Source of the DNA: Clostridia bacterium
GTDB taxonomy: Bacteria; Bacillota; Clostridia; Oscillospirales; Acutalibacteraceae
DNA: 11,186 bases
Assembly (NCBI GenBank): GCA_017552845.1
Contig: JAFZOE010000345.1
Location: 1 to 11,186, forward strand
Direction of reading: 5' to 3'
The notes beneath the pieces are model-generated. The model searched no databases and was not told the origin of the DNA. It saw only the letters and a list, made by a program, of their open reading frames with translations. The translations under genes and the position numbers were made by a program. Each line of letters starts with the position of its first letter. Position 1 is the stretch's first letter. This document shows, one piece after another, positions 5,596 through 11,186 of this stretch.

Positions 5596-6900
5596 TTAGC
5601 CCTTCCTCTTAACCCTCACAAGGGTATTCTCTATACTCTCCTGCCATCTGAATATTTCATCGGTATTATAATCGGCCGGCGCGTTTTCAAGCGCTTTTTT
5701 AAGCTTTGCGCCCTTTATAAGGCCGTTTATTATAGCAAAGAAATACGCAGGATTTCTCATACCTCTGACGAATTTGCCGAGCAGCGAGCCGATGCTCGTC
5801 TTGCTCCCCGCTCCCGCGAGGTCGGAGGACTGAATCACGCCGTTATCAAAGAGGAAATCCACACCTTCGCCCGGCATCTCAAGCAGGGAATTCTTGAGGC
5901 CTTCATTTTTGGCGGTGATTCCTCCGTATTCTATATGGAACTGTCTGTTGTATTCCCAAAGCGTTTCGATATCTGCGCTGCCGTATTTGATAATCGTCTG
6001 AGCAAGCAAACGGCCTGCATTAAGAGATAAATCTATACCCATACCATTCATCGGAGTTGTCATAAAGGCACTGTCGCCGACCGCCGCGTATCCGGGAGCG
6101 ACCATAATAGCAAGCGGGCGTCTTACGGGAATCACTCCGCTCTGACCGCCGTGGAGAATCTTGTCTCCGGTGCATGGATAGAGCAGGCGGAAATCGGCGG
6201 CGCACTCCTCAAATTTGCCCTCGGGAAGCGGATCGATTCTGCCGATGAGTATATCGACGCTGTCTTCGTTTACACAGCACCAGGAGAGCCCCTGCTCCCT
6301 GTTATGGCAAAGGCAGATCTCAAACGGAATCTCCGGCGCGGGCTCGTCGGTTTTATTGAAATAGGCGCGCTTTGCATAGAATAAATCGCCGCGTGCAGGC
6401 GTTTTCTCAATACCGAATAATTCGGGTAGGTTTGTGCGCAAAGGCGAAAAAACTCCCGCGGCATCTATGACAAAATCGGATAAGACTTCGCTTTTTTCCG
6501 TTTTTATTCCTGTAACTGCATTATCTTTGATTACAGGCGCGAGAACCTCTGAACCGTATTCAAATCTCACTCCGCTCTCTTCGGCAAAATCCAGCAGAGT
6601 GCCGATAAGATATTTGCGCCACATTATCTTCTGGCGGTTTGAATCGTTGTAATTGATTACGACATTGCTCGTGCGCGAGGGGCTGACAAATGAGCAGTCT
6701 CCCCTGTATCGCCAGGCGGTATCGGGAATCTTTTTACCGATGATTTCCTCGAGCAATGAGAAAGTGAAACGGTCCTCCCAATCGTGACCGAGTTCGTCTC
6801 TCTTTTTCTTTTCATAAACCGTGACATCGTGCCCGCTTTTCGCGAGCAATGCCGCCACGACGAGTCCGCCGTGACCCGCACCCGCAACAGTGATTTTCAT
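5596..6900 (-). CDS. FAD-dependent oxidoreductase, geranylgeranyl-reductase/FixC type
   Basis: This 434-residue flavoprotein starts with the Rossmann motif GAGHGG (Gly7, Gly9, Gly12), and Glu30 ends the second strand as an FAD-ribose ligand. The middle motif VIDAAGVFS is at 144-152. The C-terminal FAD motif is GDSAFMTTPMNGMGID at 275-290, followed by LNAGRLLA. This arrangement is typical of the geranylgeranyl reductase / FixC / monooxygenase-like superfamily, which reduces double bonds or transfers electrons. No transmembrane segment is evident. The substrate is unknown; lipid or prenyl reduction is possible. It is a single-gene unit with its own promoter (6933-6961) and terminator (5524-5558). 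The ATG at 6898-6900 has only a weak GGGGTTGAT-type ribosome binding site. Nothing links it functionally to the hydrogenase except its position. Confidence 0.85.
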   Translation of the reverse strand: MKITVAGAGHGGLVVAALLAKSGHDVTVYEKKKRDELGHDWEDRFTFSLLEEIIGKKIPDTAWRYRGDCSFVSPSRTSNVVINYNDSNRQKIMWRKYLIGTLLDFAEESGVRFEYGSEVLAPVIKDNAVTGIKTEKSEVLSDFVIDAAGVFSPLRTNLPELFGIEKTPARGDLFYAKRAYFNKTDEPAPEIPFEICLCHNREQGLSWCCVNEDSVDILIGRIDPLPEGKFEECAADFRLLYPCTGDKILHGGQSGVIPVRRPLAIMVAPGYAAVGDSAFMTTPMNGMGIDLSLNAGRLLAQTIIKYGSADIETLWEYNRQFHIEYGGITAKNEGLKNSLLEMPGEGVDFLFDNGVIQSSDLAGAGSKTSIGSLLGKFVRGMRNPAYFFAIINGLIKGAKLKKALENAPADYNTDEIFRWQESIENTLVRVKRKG

Positions 6901-6932
6901 ATAATCAACCCCGATTCAGATTTTTCGGTTTA

Positions 6933-6961
6933 ATTCTATCATTTTTAACGAAAAATGGCAA
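6933..6961 (-). promoter_or_regulatory. Sigma-A-type promoter of the FAD oxidoreductase gene
   Basis: On the minus strand TTGCCA (6956-6961) and TAGAAT (6933-6938) are separated by exactly 17 nt, with an upstream TG giving an extended -10 (TGATAGAAT). The start would be near 6926, leaving a leader of about 26 nt before the ATG at 6900. Confidence 0.65.
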
Positions 6962-7092
6962 GATTTAAGCAGAAAACGCTTTAAAAGGGAGTTTTATGGG
7001 ACAGGCAGGCAGTGTATAATGAGATTGCAATCGATTCCTGATTTCCCTCTTTCCGAAAAATAACACGGTTTATTTTGCCGCAAAAACAGTTT
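6962..7092. other. Intergenic region between divergent transcripts, no gene seen
   Basis: This is the rest of the roughly 250-nt gap between the FAD gene and the plus-strand small genes. It contains a perfect TATAAT at 7015-7020 (plus strand) without a good -35, a GGGACAGGCAGGCAG stretch at 6998-7012, and short AT-rich self-complementary pieces such as AAAAACAGTTTTT. I see no convincing ORF or RNA gene. Confidence 0.5.
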
Positions 7093-7121
7093 TTATCCCC
7101 TCTTGCTTATGGTATTATACA
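7093..7121 (+). promoter_or_regulatory. Possible promoter of the small-gene operon
   Basis: TTATCC (7093-7098) and TATACA (7116-7121) are 17 nt apart; an overlapping TATTAT at 7113-7118 is an alternative -10. The -35 is weak. A second candidate -10 (TATAAT, 7015-7020) lies upstream. Confidence 0.35.
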
Positions 7122-7150
7122 ATCGAAAACAACCGGAAGAAAGTGATGAT

Positions 7151-7330
7151 ATGAGGAGAAACAATACGCTGTTTATGATTCTGCTGCGCCTTGCGCTTGC
7201 GCTGATTATCGGAACGATTACCTACTTTGTAATCAAAGATATCAGAAAAGATATGGGAATTGACGACAATCAGCCACCCGCATACAGCACGGAAACTGGA
7301 ACAGTTTATGAATGGGCATATTATACTTAA
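7151..7330 (+). CDS. Small single-span membrane protein, unknown function
   Basis: This 59-residue protein has a short basic start (MRRNN), one strong hydrophobic helix at about residues 7-27 (LFMILLRLALALIIGTITYF region), a charged KDIRKD segment and a polar tail ending in EWAYYT. I do not recognise the family. I chose the ATG at 7151 over the in-frame TTG at 7103 and ATG at 7109 because those overlap the likely promoter and would place charged residues before the membrane helix. A GGAAG element lies 11 nt upstream, which is rather far. It is the first of three co-directional small genes and ends 20 nt before the next. It may belong to a cell-envelope operon, but no function can be assigned. 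Confidence 0.65.
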   Translation: MRRNNTLFMILLRLALALIIGTITYFVIKDIRKDMGIDDNQPPAYSTETGTVYEWAYYT

Positions 7331-7350
7331 CTGAAAGTGAGGTATTAATT

Positions 7351-7533
7351 ATGGGACTTTTCGGAGACTTTTTTGATGACCCTTTGTTCGATTTTGACGG
7401 AAACGGAACCGTGGACACATTGGAAGAGGCTGTCGCTTTCGACTGGTTTTTCGGCGATGATTCCGATGATGACGATTTCGACAGCGATAACGAAGATCTC
7501 TTCGACGATGACGACGACGGTTTCGATGACTGA
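7351..7533 (+). CDS. Small highly acidic protein with one EF-hand loop
   Basis: This 60-residue protein is dominated by Asp, Glu and Phe. It begins MGLFGDFFDDPLF and then has a canonical 12-residue EF-hand loop at about 14-25 (DFDGNGTVDTLE: Asp1, Asp3, Asn5, Gly6, hydrophobic 8, Asp9, Glu12), so calcium binding is plausible. The C-terminal half is nearly all Asp with scattered Phe. I recall similar small proteins with a single EF-hand-like loop in gut Clostridia; their function is unknown to me. There is no signal peptide or membrane segment. The start at 7351 is supported by AGTGAGG 8 nt upstream; an in-frame ATG at 7312 lies inside the previous gene and lacks a ribosome binding site. It sits between two membrane-protein genes. 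Confidence 0.75.
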   Translation: MGLFGDFFDDPLFDFDGNGTVDTLEEAVAFDWFFGDDSDDDDFDSDNEDLFDDDDDGFDD

Positions 7534-7565
7534 GTAAACTCATTCTCTGAGAGGAGTGTGATTTT

Positions 7566-7991
7566 ATGAAAAAGAACAATAACCGCTTTGAAATCTTTGT
7601 TTCGGTGCTCTCGGTCGCGTTTCTTTTCTTTATGCTCTATCTGCTTGTTGCTTCCTTTATCCCCGAGCGCAGAAGCAGAGACTCGCGCTATACAACGGCG
7701 TATCAATCCACCGTTCAGCGCACAACAAGCGCGCCGACAACAACAGAGCCGACGACTAAGGCACCCGAAACATACACAACCAGGTACTATACCTACCGCA
7801 CAACAGAGCCCTCAACCACGAAGATTTATACGACTTCATACAGATACCGTGTCAGACACACGGAGCCTCAGTCCGATCCCTATAACGCCAAGGATTTCAG
7901 GGACGAAGAGGATTTTTATGACTGGTATTATGATGATTTCTATGATTTCGAGGATGCGGAGGACTACTGGAGAGAGCATCATTACGATTAA
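7566..7991 (+). CDS. Thr-rich membrane-anchored protein with acidic aromatic tail, unknown function
   Basis: This 141-residue protein has a basic start (MKKNNNRFE), one transmembrane helix at about 10-32, then a low-complexity Thr/Pro/Ser/Tyr-rich region at about 38-103 (repeated TTEPTT-, TTRYYT- and TTEPST-like units), and a strongly acidic, Tyr/Trp/Phe-rich tail from about 108. The layout suggests an N-in membrane anchor with the rest outside the membrane; the Thr/Pro region resembles cell-wall-spanning or glycosylated linkers. I do not recognise the family. GAGAGGAG lies about 9 nt before the ATG. It is the last gene of the three-gene unit and is followed by a terminator. Residue composition is extreme, so homology searches will be noisy. 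Confidence 0.72.
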   Translation: MKKNNNRFEIFVSVLSVAFLFFMLYLLVASFIPERRSRDSRYTTAYQSTVQRTTSAPTTTEPTTKAPETYTTRYYTYRTTEPSTTKIYTTSYRYRVRHTEPQSDPYNAKDFRDEEDFYDWYYDDFYDFEDAEDYWREHHYD

Positions 7992-7998
7992 ACTGCAG

Positions 7999-8030
7999 GC
8001 GGAACGTCTTCAGGCGTTCCGCATCATTTA
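7999..8030 (+). terminator. Probable terminator of the small-gene operon
   Basis: GCGGAACG (7999-8006) pairs perfectly with CGTTCCGC (8015-8022) around an 8-nt loop (TCTTCAGG). The U tract is poor (ATCATTTATT), so read-through into the maturation operon is possible. Confidence 0.6.
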
Positions 8031-8045
8031 TTCACAAACTGTCTA

Positions 8046-8074
8046 TTGATTTAATGAATATGTTATGATATAAT
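8046..8074 (+). promoter_or_regulatory. Strong sigma-A promoter of the hydrogenase maturation operon
   Basis: TTGATT (8046-8051) and TATAAT (8069-8074) are separated by 17 nt, and TG at 8066-8067 makes an extended -10 (TGATATAAT). Transcription should start near 8081, about 96 nt before the first start codon. Confidence 0.82.
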
Positions 8075-8080
8075 ACAGGC

Positions 8081-8162
8081 GACCTGAAGGAAAGAGATAC
8101 TCTGACCCTAAGCGAAACATGTTTATTGTGCCGCGTCCTTCAGGGCGCGGCTTATTATTTTT
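8081..8162 (+). promoter_or_regulatory. Conditional-terminator leader RNA of the TM1266-hydE-hydG-hydF operon
   Basis: The predicted transcript begins almost exactly at a 9-nt segment, CCTGAAGGA (8083-8091), that is perfectly complementary to TCCTTCAGG (8136-8144). The latter makes up the upper left arm, the loop and the first two bases of the right arm of the terminator hairpin at 8130-8151. The two pairings exclude each other, as in riboswitches and other attenuators. Between the arms are a small hairpin (AGAG 8093-8096 with CTCT 8100-8103) and an unpaired segment including GACCCTAAGCGAAA. If the long-range stem forms, the terminator cannot, and the operon is transcribed. I could not match it to a riboswitch class I know. 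The ligand or factor is unknown; the structure is read from the sequence only. Confidence 0.65.
8130..8162 (+). terminator. Intrinsic terminator in the maturation-operon leader
   Basis: A 9-bp GC-rich stem (8130-8138 with 8143-8151, one G-U pair) has a TTCA tetraloop and is followed by TTATTATTTTT. It lies immediately before the AAGGAG ribosome binding site (8163-8168) of the first gene, so it must be bypassed for the operon to be expressed. Confidence 0.82.
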
Positions 8163-8176
8163 AAGGAGAAAAAGTT

Positions 8177-8422
8177 ATGGAAACAAAAGTAGCAGTCATA
8201 GGAATCATCGTCGAAAAGCTTGAGAGCGTTGCATCGCTAAATGAGATTCTCTCTGAATTCGGCGAATTCATCATCGGCAGAATGGGAATTCCTTACAAAT
8301 CAAAGGGTATCAACTGCATAACTATCGTAATTGATGCCGATCTAAATACAATCAACAATCTCTGCGGCAAAATCGGCAAGCTTGACGGAGTATCGTCAAA
8401 AGCGGCTTTTTCAAATGTATAA
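8177..8422 (+). CDS. TM1266-family iron-only hydrogenase system putative regulator
   Basis: This 81-residue protein has an ACT/NikR-C-terminal-like alpha-beta fold pattern: strand VAVIGIIVE (5-13), helix SVASLNEILSEFG (17-29), the GRMGIPY loop (34-40), strand CITIVIDAD (47-55), helix and a final strand with GVSSKAAFS. It matches the small TM1266 family found beside HydE/HydF/HydG genes and presumed to regulate the [FeFe] hydrogenase system, perhaps by ligand or metal binding; the actual function is unknown. It has no DNA-binding domain. The ATG has AAGGAG 8 nt upstream, directly downstream of the leader terminator. It overlaps hydE by 8 nt. As first gene after a conditional terminator, it could take part in feedback control, but nothing proves this. 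Confidence 0.88.
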   Translation: METKVAVIGIIVEKLESVASLNEILSEFGEFIIGRMGIPYKSKGINCITIVIDADLNTINNLCGKIGKLDGVSSKAAFSNV

Positions 8423-9458
8423 GGCGCTGATTGACCGCCTGGAAAAAGAGAATAATCTGACAGCGGAGGAATACCTTGAACTGATACGGCACAGGGAAGA
8501 AATCCGAAATTACGCGGCTGAGAGAGCTGTTTCGGTAAGAAAAGAGTATTACGGCAACAAAGTATTCATCCGCGCGCTTATTGAATTCACAAATTACTGC
8601 AGGAACAACTGCTATTACTGCGGAATCCGCGCGGGAAACGCCAACGCGGAACGCTACCGGCTGACGGCGGATGAGATTATCGCATGCGCTGATGAGGGAT
8701 ACGTTCTCGGCTTTCGCACATTCGTTATGCAAGGCGGCGAGGATCCGTATTTTACCGATGATATTCTTTGCGATATCATCCGGAGAATAAAGAAAAATCA
8801 TCCCGACTGCGCCGTCACGCTCTCACTCGGCGAGAGAAGTTTTGAGAGCTATAAGGCGCTTAAAGAGGCTGGCGCAGACAGATATCTTTTAAGGCACGAA
8901 ACCTGCGATCCGGAGCATTATAAAAAGCTTCATCCGGATTCGATGAGCTATGATAACCGTATGCGCTGTCTCACTGAACTGAAATCGCTCGGCTATCAGG
9001 TCGGCGCGGGATTTATGGTCGGTTCGCCTTATCAGACAGAAAACGATCTGGCAAACGAGATGGTTTTTTTGAGGGAATTCAATCCACAGATGGTCGGTAT
9101 AGGACCGTTTATTCCCCATAAGGATACGCCTTTTGGTGAATATAAGAGCGGCACGGCTGAAATGACAGTTTTCCTGCTCTCGCTCATACGCCTGACGCTT
9201 CCGCGGGTGCTTCTGCCTGCAACGACAGCACTGGGAACGGTTGATCCCAAGGGTAGAGAAAAGGGAATTCTCGCGGGCGCAAATGTGCTTATGCCAAATC
9301 TTTCCCCGCTCCATGCGAGGAAAAAATATATGCTCTATGATAATAAAATCTGCACCGGCGATGAGGCGGCTAAATGCATAGCGTGCCTTTCCGAGAGGAT
9401 AAAATCGACCGGTTATGAAATTGTAACGGACAGAGGAGATTACAGCAATGGAATATAA
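8415..9458 (+). CDS. hydE: [FeFe] hydrogenase H-cluster radical SAM maturase HydE
   Basis: HydE is a cytoplasmic radical SAM enzyme that processes the HydG-derived Fe(CO)2(CN)-cysteine synthon toward the diiron subcluster. The protein has 347 residues from the ATG at 8415, matching the usual length. The radical SAM Cys-x3-Cys-x2-Cys motif is Cys62, Cys66, Cys69 (NYCRNNCYYC). LRHET, MVGIGPFIPH and PATTA are recognisable HydE motifs. The C-terminal accessory-cluster cysteines Cys313, Cys321 and Cys324 are present. A longer reading from TTG 8382 is possible but lies further inside the preceding gene and has a poor ribosome binding site. The start overlaps the TM1266-family gene by 8 nt, and its stop overlaps hydG by 11 nt, so translation is probably coupled. 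It appears intact and functional. Confidence 0.96.
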   Translation: MYKALIDRLEKENNLTAEEYLELIRHREEIRNYAAERAVSVRKEYYGNKVFIRALIEFTNYCRNNCYYCGIRAGNANAERYRLTADEIIACADEGYVLGFRTFVMQGGEDPYFTDDILCDIIRRIKKNHPDCAVTLSLGERSFESYKALKEAGADRYLLRHETCDPEHYKKLHPDSMSYDNRMRCLTELKSLGYQVGAGFMVGSPYQTENDLANEMVFLREFNPQMVGIGPFIPHKDTPFGEYKSGTAEMTVFLLSLIRLTLPRVLLPATTALGTVDPKGREKGILAGANVLMPNLSPLHARKKYMLYDNKICTGDEAAKCIACLSERIKSTGYEIVTDRGDYSNGI

Positions 9459-10866
9459 TATGAAATCAATGAAGGCGGAGGAGTTCATCAACGACGCCGA
9501 GATTCTCGAAACGATACAATACGCCGAGGAAAACAAAAACAATATTGCGCTTGTTGATGAAATTCTTGAAAAAGCCAGAAAGCTCAAGGGGATTTCCCAC
9601 AGGGAGGCGAGCGTGCTTCTCGCCTGCGAAAACGAGGAGAAGGTAAAGGAAATATATGACCTTGCCGAGCAGATAAAAAAGGATTTTTACGGCAACAGAA
9701 TTGTTCTTTTTGCTCCGCTCTATCTCTCTAATTACTGCGTGAACGGCTGTCTCTACTGCCCGTATCATCTCAAAAATAAACATATTCCGAGAAAAAAACT
9801 GACTCAGGAAGAGGTTGCCAAAGAGGTTATCGCCCTTCAGGATATGGGTCACAAGCGCCTGGCTATCGAAGCGGGCGAGGATCCTGTAAATAATCCGATT
9901 GAATACATTCTCGACTGCATAAAGACAATTTATTCAATCAAGCATAAGAACGGCGCAATCAGGCGCGTAAACGTAAATATAGCCGCAACTACCGTTGAGA
10001 ATTACACCAAGCTCAAGGATGCGGGCATCGGCACATACATTCTTTTCCAGGAAACATACCATAAAAAGAATTATGAAATTCTTCACCCGACAGGCCCGAA
10101 GCATGATTACGACTACCATACCGAGGCTATGGACAGAGCCATGGAGGGCGGCATAGACGATGTGGGTATCGGCGTTCTCTTCGGCCTCGACAATTATAAA
10201 TACGAATTTGCCGGCCTGCTTATGCACGCAGAGCATCTTGAAGCGGTTCACGGAGTAGGTCCTCACACGATAAGCGTGCCGAGAGTAAAACCCGCGGATG
10301 ATATTGATCCGACAGAGTTCGACAATTCACTCTCCGATGATATGTTCTGCAAGATAGCAGCATGTATAAGAATAGCGGTTCCCTATACGGGAATGATTAT
10401 CTCCACAAGAGAGACGCCGGAGGTCAGGGCAAAGATAATCCGCCTCGGCGTCAGCCAGATAAGCGGCGGTTCAAGGACTTCGGTCGGCGGTTACGCAGAG
10501 GCTGAGAGGCCCCATGACACCGAGCAGTTCGATGTTTCGGATAACAGAACCCTCGACGAGGTTGTCAACTGGCTTATGAGAACCGGCTATATTCCCTCAT
10601 TCTGCACAGCCTGCTACCGCGAGGGCAGAACCGGCGACCGCTTCATGTCCCTTTGCAAATCAGGGCAGATTCAGAACTGCTGCCATCCGAATGCTCTTAT
10701 GACGCTCAAGGAATTCCTTATCGACTATGCGAGCGAAGATACAAGACGCATAGGCGAGGAAATGATTGAGAAGGAAATCGGAAATATTCCGAAGGAAAAA
10801 GTGCAGCAGATTGTCCGCGAGCGACTTGTTAAAATAGAAAACGGCGACAGAGATTTCAGATTCTGA
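9448..10866 (+). CDS. hydG: [FeFe] hydrogenase H-cluster radical SAM maturase HydG
   Basis: HydG cleaves tyrosine to make the CO and CN ligands of the H-cluster diiron site. The protein has 472 residues, normal for the family. The radical SAM motif is Cys97, Cys101, Cys104 (NYCVNGCLYC). The second Fe-S cluster motif Cys-x2-Cys-x22-Cys is Cys386, Cys389, Cys412, so CO/CN synthesis should be intact and this is not a ThiH-only tyrosine lyase. Other recognisable HydG segments are QETYHKKNYE (201-210), GVGPHTISVPR (269-279) and SGGSRTSVGGY (339-349). AGAGGAG lies 9 nt before the ATG at 9448; the next in-frame ATG at 9460 is too far from it. The start overlaps the end of hydE and the gene ends 9 nt before hydF. 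Confidence 0.97.
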   Translation: MEYNMKSMKAEEFINDAEILETIQYAEENKNNIALVDEILEKARKLKGISHREASVLLACENEEKVKEIYDLAEQIKKDFYGNRIVLFAPLYLSNYCVNGCLYCPYHLKNKHIPRKKLTQEEVAKEVIALQDMGHKRLAIEAGEDPVNNPIEYILDCIKTIYSIKHKNGAIRRVNVNIAATTVENYTKLKDAGIGTYILFQETYHKKNYEILHPTGPKHDYDYHTEAMDRAMEGGIDDVGIGVLFGLDNYKYEFAGLLMHAEHLEAVHGVGPHTISVPRVKPADDIDPTEFDNSLSDDMFCKIAACIRIAVPYTGMIISTRETPEVRAKIIRLGVSQISGGSRTSVGGYAEAERPHDTEQFDVSDNRTLDEVVNWLMRTGYIPSFCTACYREGRTGDRFMSLCKSGQIQNCCHPNALMTLKEFLIDYASEDTRRIGEEMIEKEIGNIPKEKVQQIVRERLVKIENGDRDFRF

Positions 10867-10875
10867 GGAAGATTT

Positions 10876-11186
10876 ATGTCACTTAACGAAACGCCTTCGG
10901 GCGAGAGAATTCATATCGGCTTTTTCGGCGTGAGAAACGCGGGAAAGAGTTCGCTGGTAAACAGAATAACGAATCAGCAGATGTCGCTTGTCAGCGACGT
11001 CAAGGGCACCACTGCCGACGCGGTCAAAAAAGCGATGGAGCTTCTGCCTCTCGGCCCTGTCGTAATCATCGACACCGCGGGAATTGACGATGAGGGAACA
11101 CTCGGCGAGCTTCGCGTGAAGGCAACGCTCGAGATTCTGAAATCCTGCGATATTGCTGTTCTCGTTACCGAAAATGAAGAACTGCA
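10876..11186 (+). CDS. hydF: [FeFe] hydrogenase H-cluster maturation GTPase HydF, partial
   Basis: This is the first 103 residues of HydF, cut by the window end. HydF is the GTPase scaffold that carries the assembled diiron precursor to apo-hydrogenase. Visible GTPase motifs are the P-loop GVRNAGKSS at 18-26, the G2 threonines at 45-46 (KGTTAD) and the G3 box DTAGID at 66-71. The later dimerisation and Fe-S domains are outside the window. GAGGAA lies 5 nt before the ATG. It is 9 nt after hydG and completes the hydE-hydG-hydF set. Other TrmE/Era-like GTPases share the motifs, but position directly after hydG makes HydF the clear choice. Confidence 0.95.
   Translation, partial: MSLNETPSGERIHIGFFGVRNAGKSSLVNRITNQQMSLVSDVKGTTADAVKKAMELLPLGPVVIIDTAGIDDEGTLGELRVKATLEILKSCDIAVLVTENEEL

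Noticed and set aside
6998..7012. GGGACAGGCAGGCAG stretch that recalls motifs of metal-sensing (NiCo) riboswitches.
   Set aside because: I see no repeated motif or multi-stem junction around it, and no metal exporter gene follows; a chance G/A-rich stretch near a -10-like TATAAT is more likely.
7242..7706. 154-codon open frame on the minus strand opposite the small genes.
   Set aside because: It is Ser/Lys-rich because it mirrors the Asp-rich plus-strand gene; it crosses two plus-strand genes that have good ribosome binding sites and it has none of note itself.
8115..8124. Perfect 10-nt palindrome AAACATGTTT in the leader, a possible operator.
   Set aside because: It is short, AT-rich and downstream of the start site; palindromes of this size occur by chance.
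8119..8223. Small upstream ORF starting at ATG 8119 in the maturation leader, a possible leader peptide.
   Set aside because: It has no ribosome binding site, runs through the terminator stem and into the first gene, and shows no run of regulatory codons.

Overview
The window looks like chromosome from an anaerobic, fermentative Clostridia-type Firmicute, probably gut-associated (Oscillospiraceae or Ruminococcaceae-like). This rests on strong purine-rich ribosome binding sites, sigma-A-type promoters in AT-rich gaps, moderate GC coding sequence, a multi-subunit NAD(P)-linked [FeFe] hydrogenase locus and its maturation operon. The taxonomic placement is inference. No rRNA, tRNA, IS element, phage gene or CRISPR array was seen.

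Layout. (1) Positions 1-5394, minus strand, hold one long operon. Read 5' to 3' on the minus strand it is: hndA (NuoE-like), a DRTGG-like protein, an RsbW/SpoIIAB-like ATPase, a divergent [FeFe] hydrogenase-domain protein resembling putative sensory (M2e/group D) enzymes, a second DRTGG-like protein, a PHP phosphoesterase, a GHKL ATPase, hndB, and hndC (NuoF-like, cut by the window edge). The catalytic HydA/HndD subunit is expected just beyond position 1 but is not visible. (2) Positions 5395-5595 hold the operon's promoter region and 5' UTR, preceded by the terminator of the next gene. (3) Positions 5596-6900, minus strand, hold a stand-alone FAD oxidoreductase of the geranylgeranyl-reductase type with its own promoter. 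(4) Positions 7151-7991, plus strand, hold three small genes: a single-span membrane protein, a very acidic protein with one perfect EF-hand loop, and a Thr-rich anchored protein with an acidic aromatic tail. (5) Positions 8046-11186, plus strand, hold the H-cluster maturation operon: a strong promoter, a short leader with a terminator that an alternative pairing can disrupt, a TM1266-family protein, hydE, hydG and the start of hydF.

How the genes work together. HndA, HndB and HndC are electron-transfer and diaphorase subunits linking NAD(P)H (perhaps with ferredoxin, by electron bifurcation) to H2 through the unseen catalytic subunit. HydE, HydG and HydF build and insert the diiron subcluster. 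Six genes inside the hydrogenase operon look like a signalling or control cassette. Many of its gene junctions are 4-nt stop/start overlaps, so these proteins are probably made in fixed ratios. The most notable non-coding element is the 8081-8162 leader, which could switch the maturation operon at the transcription level.
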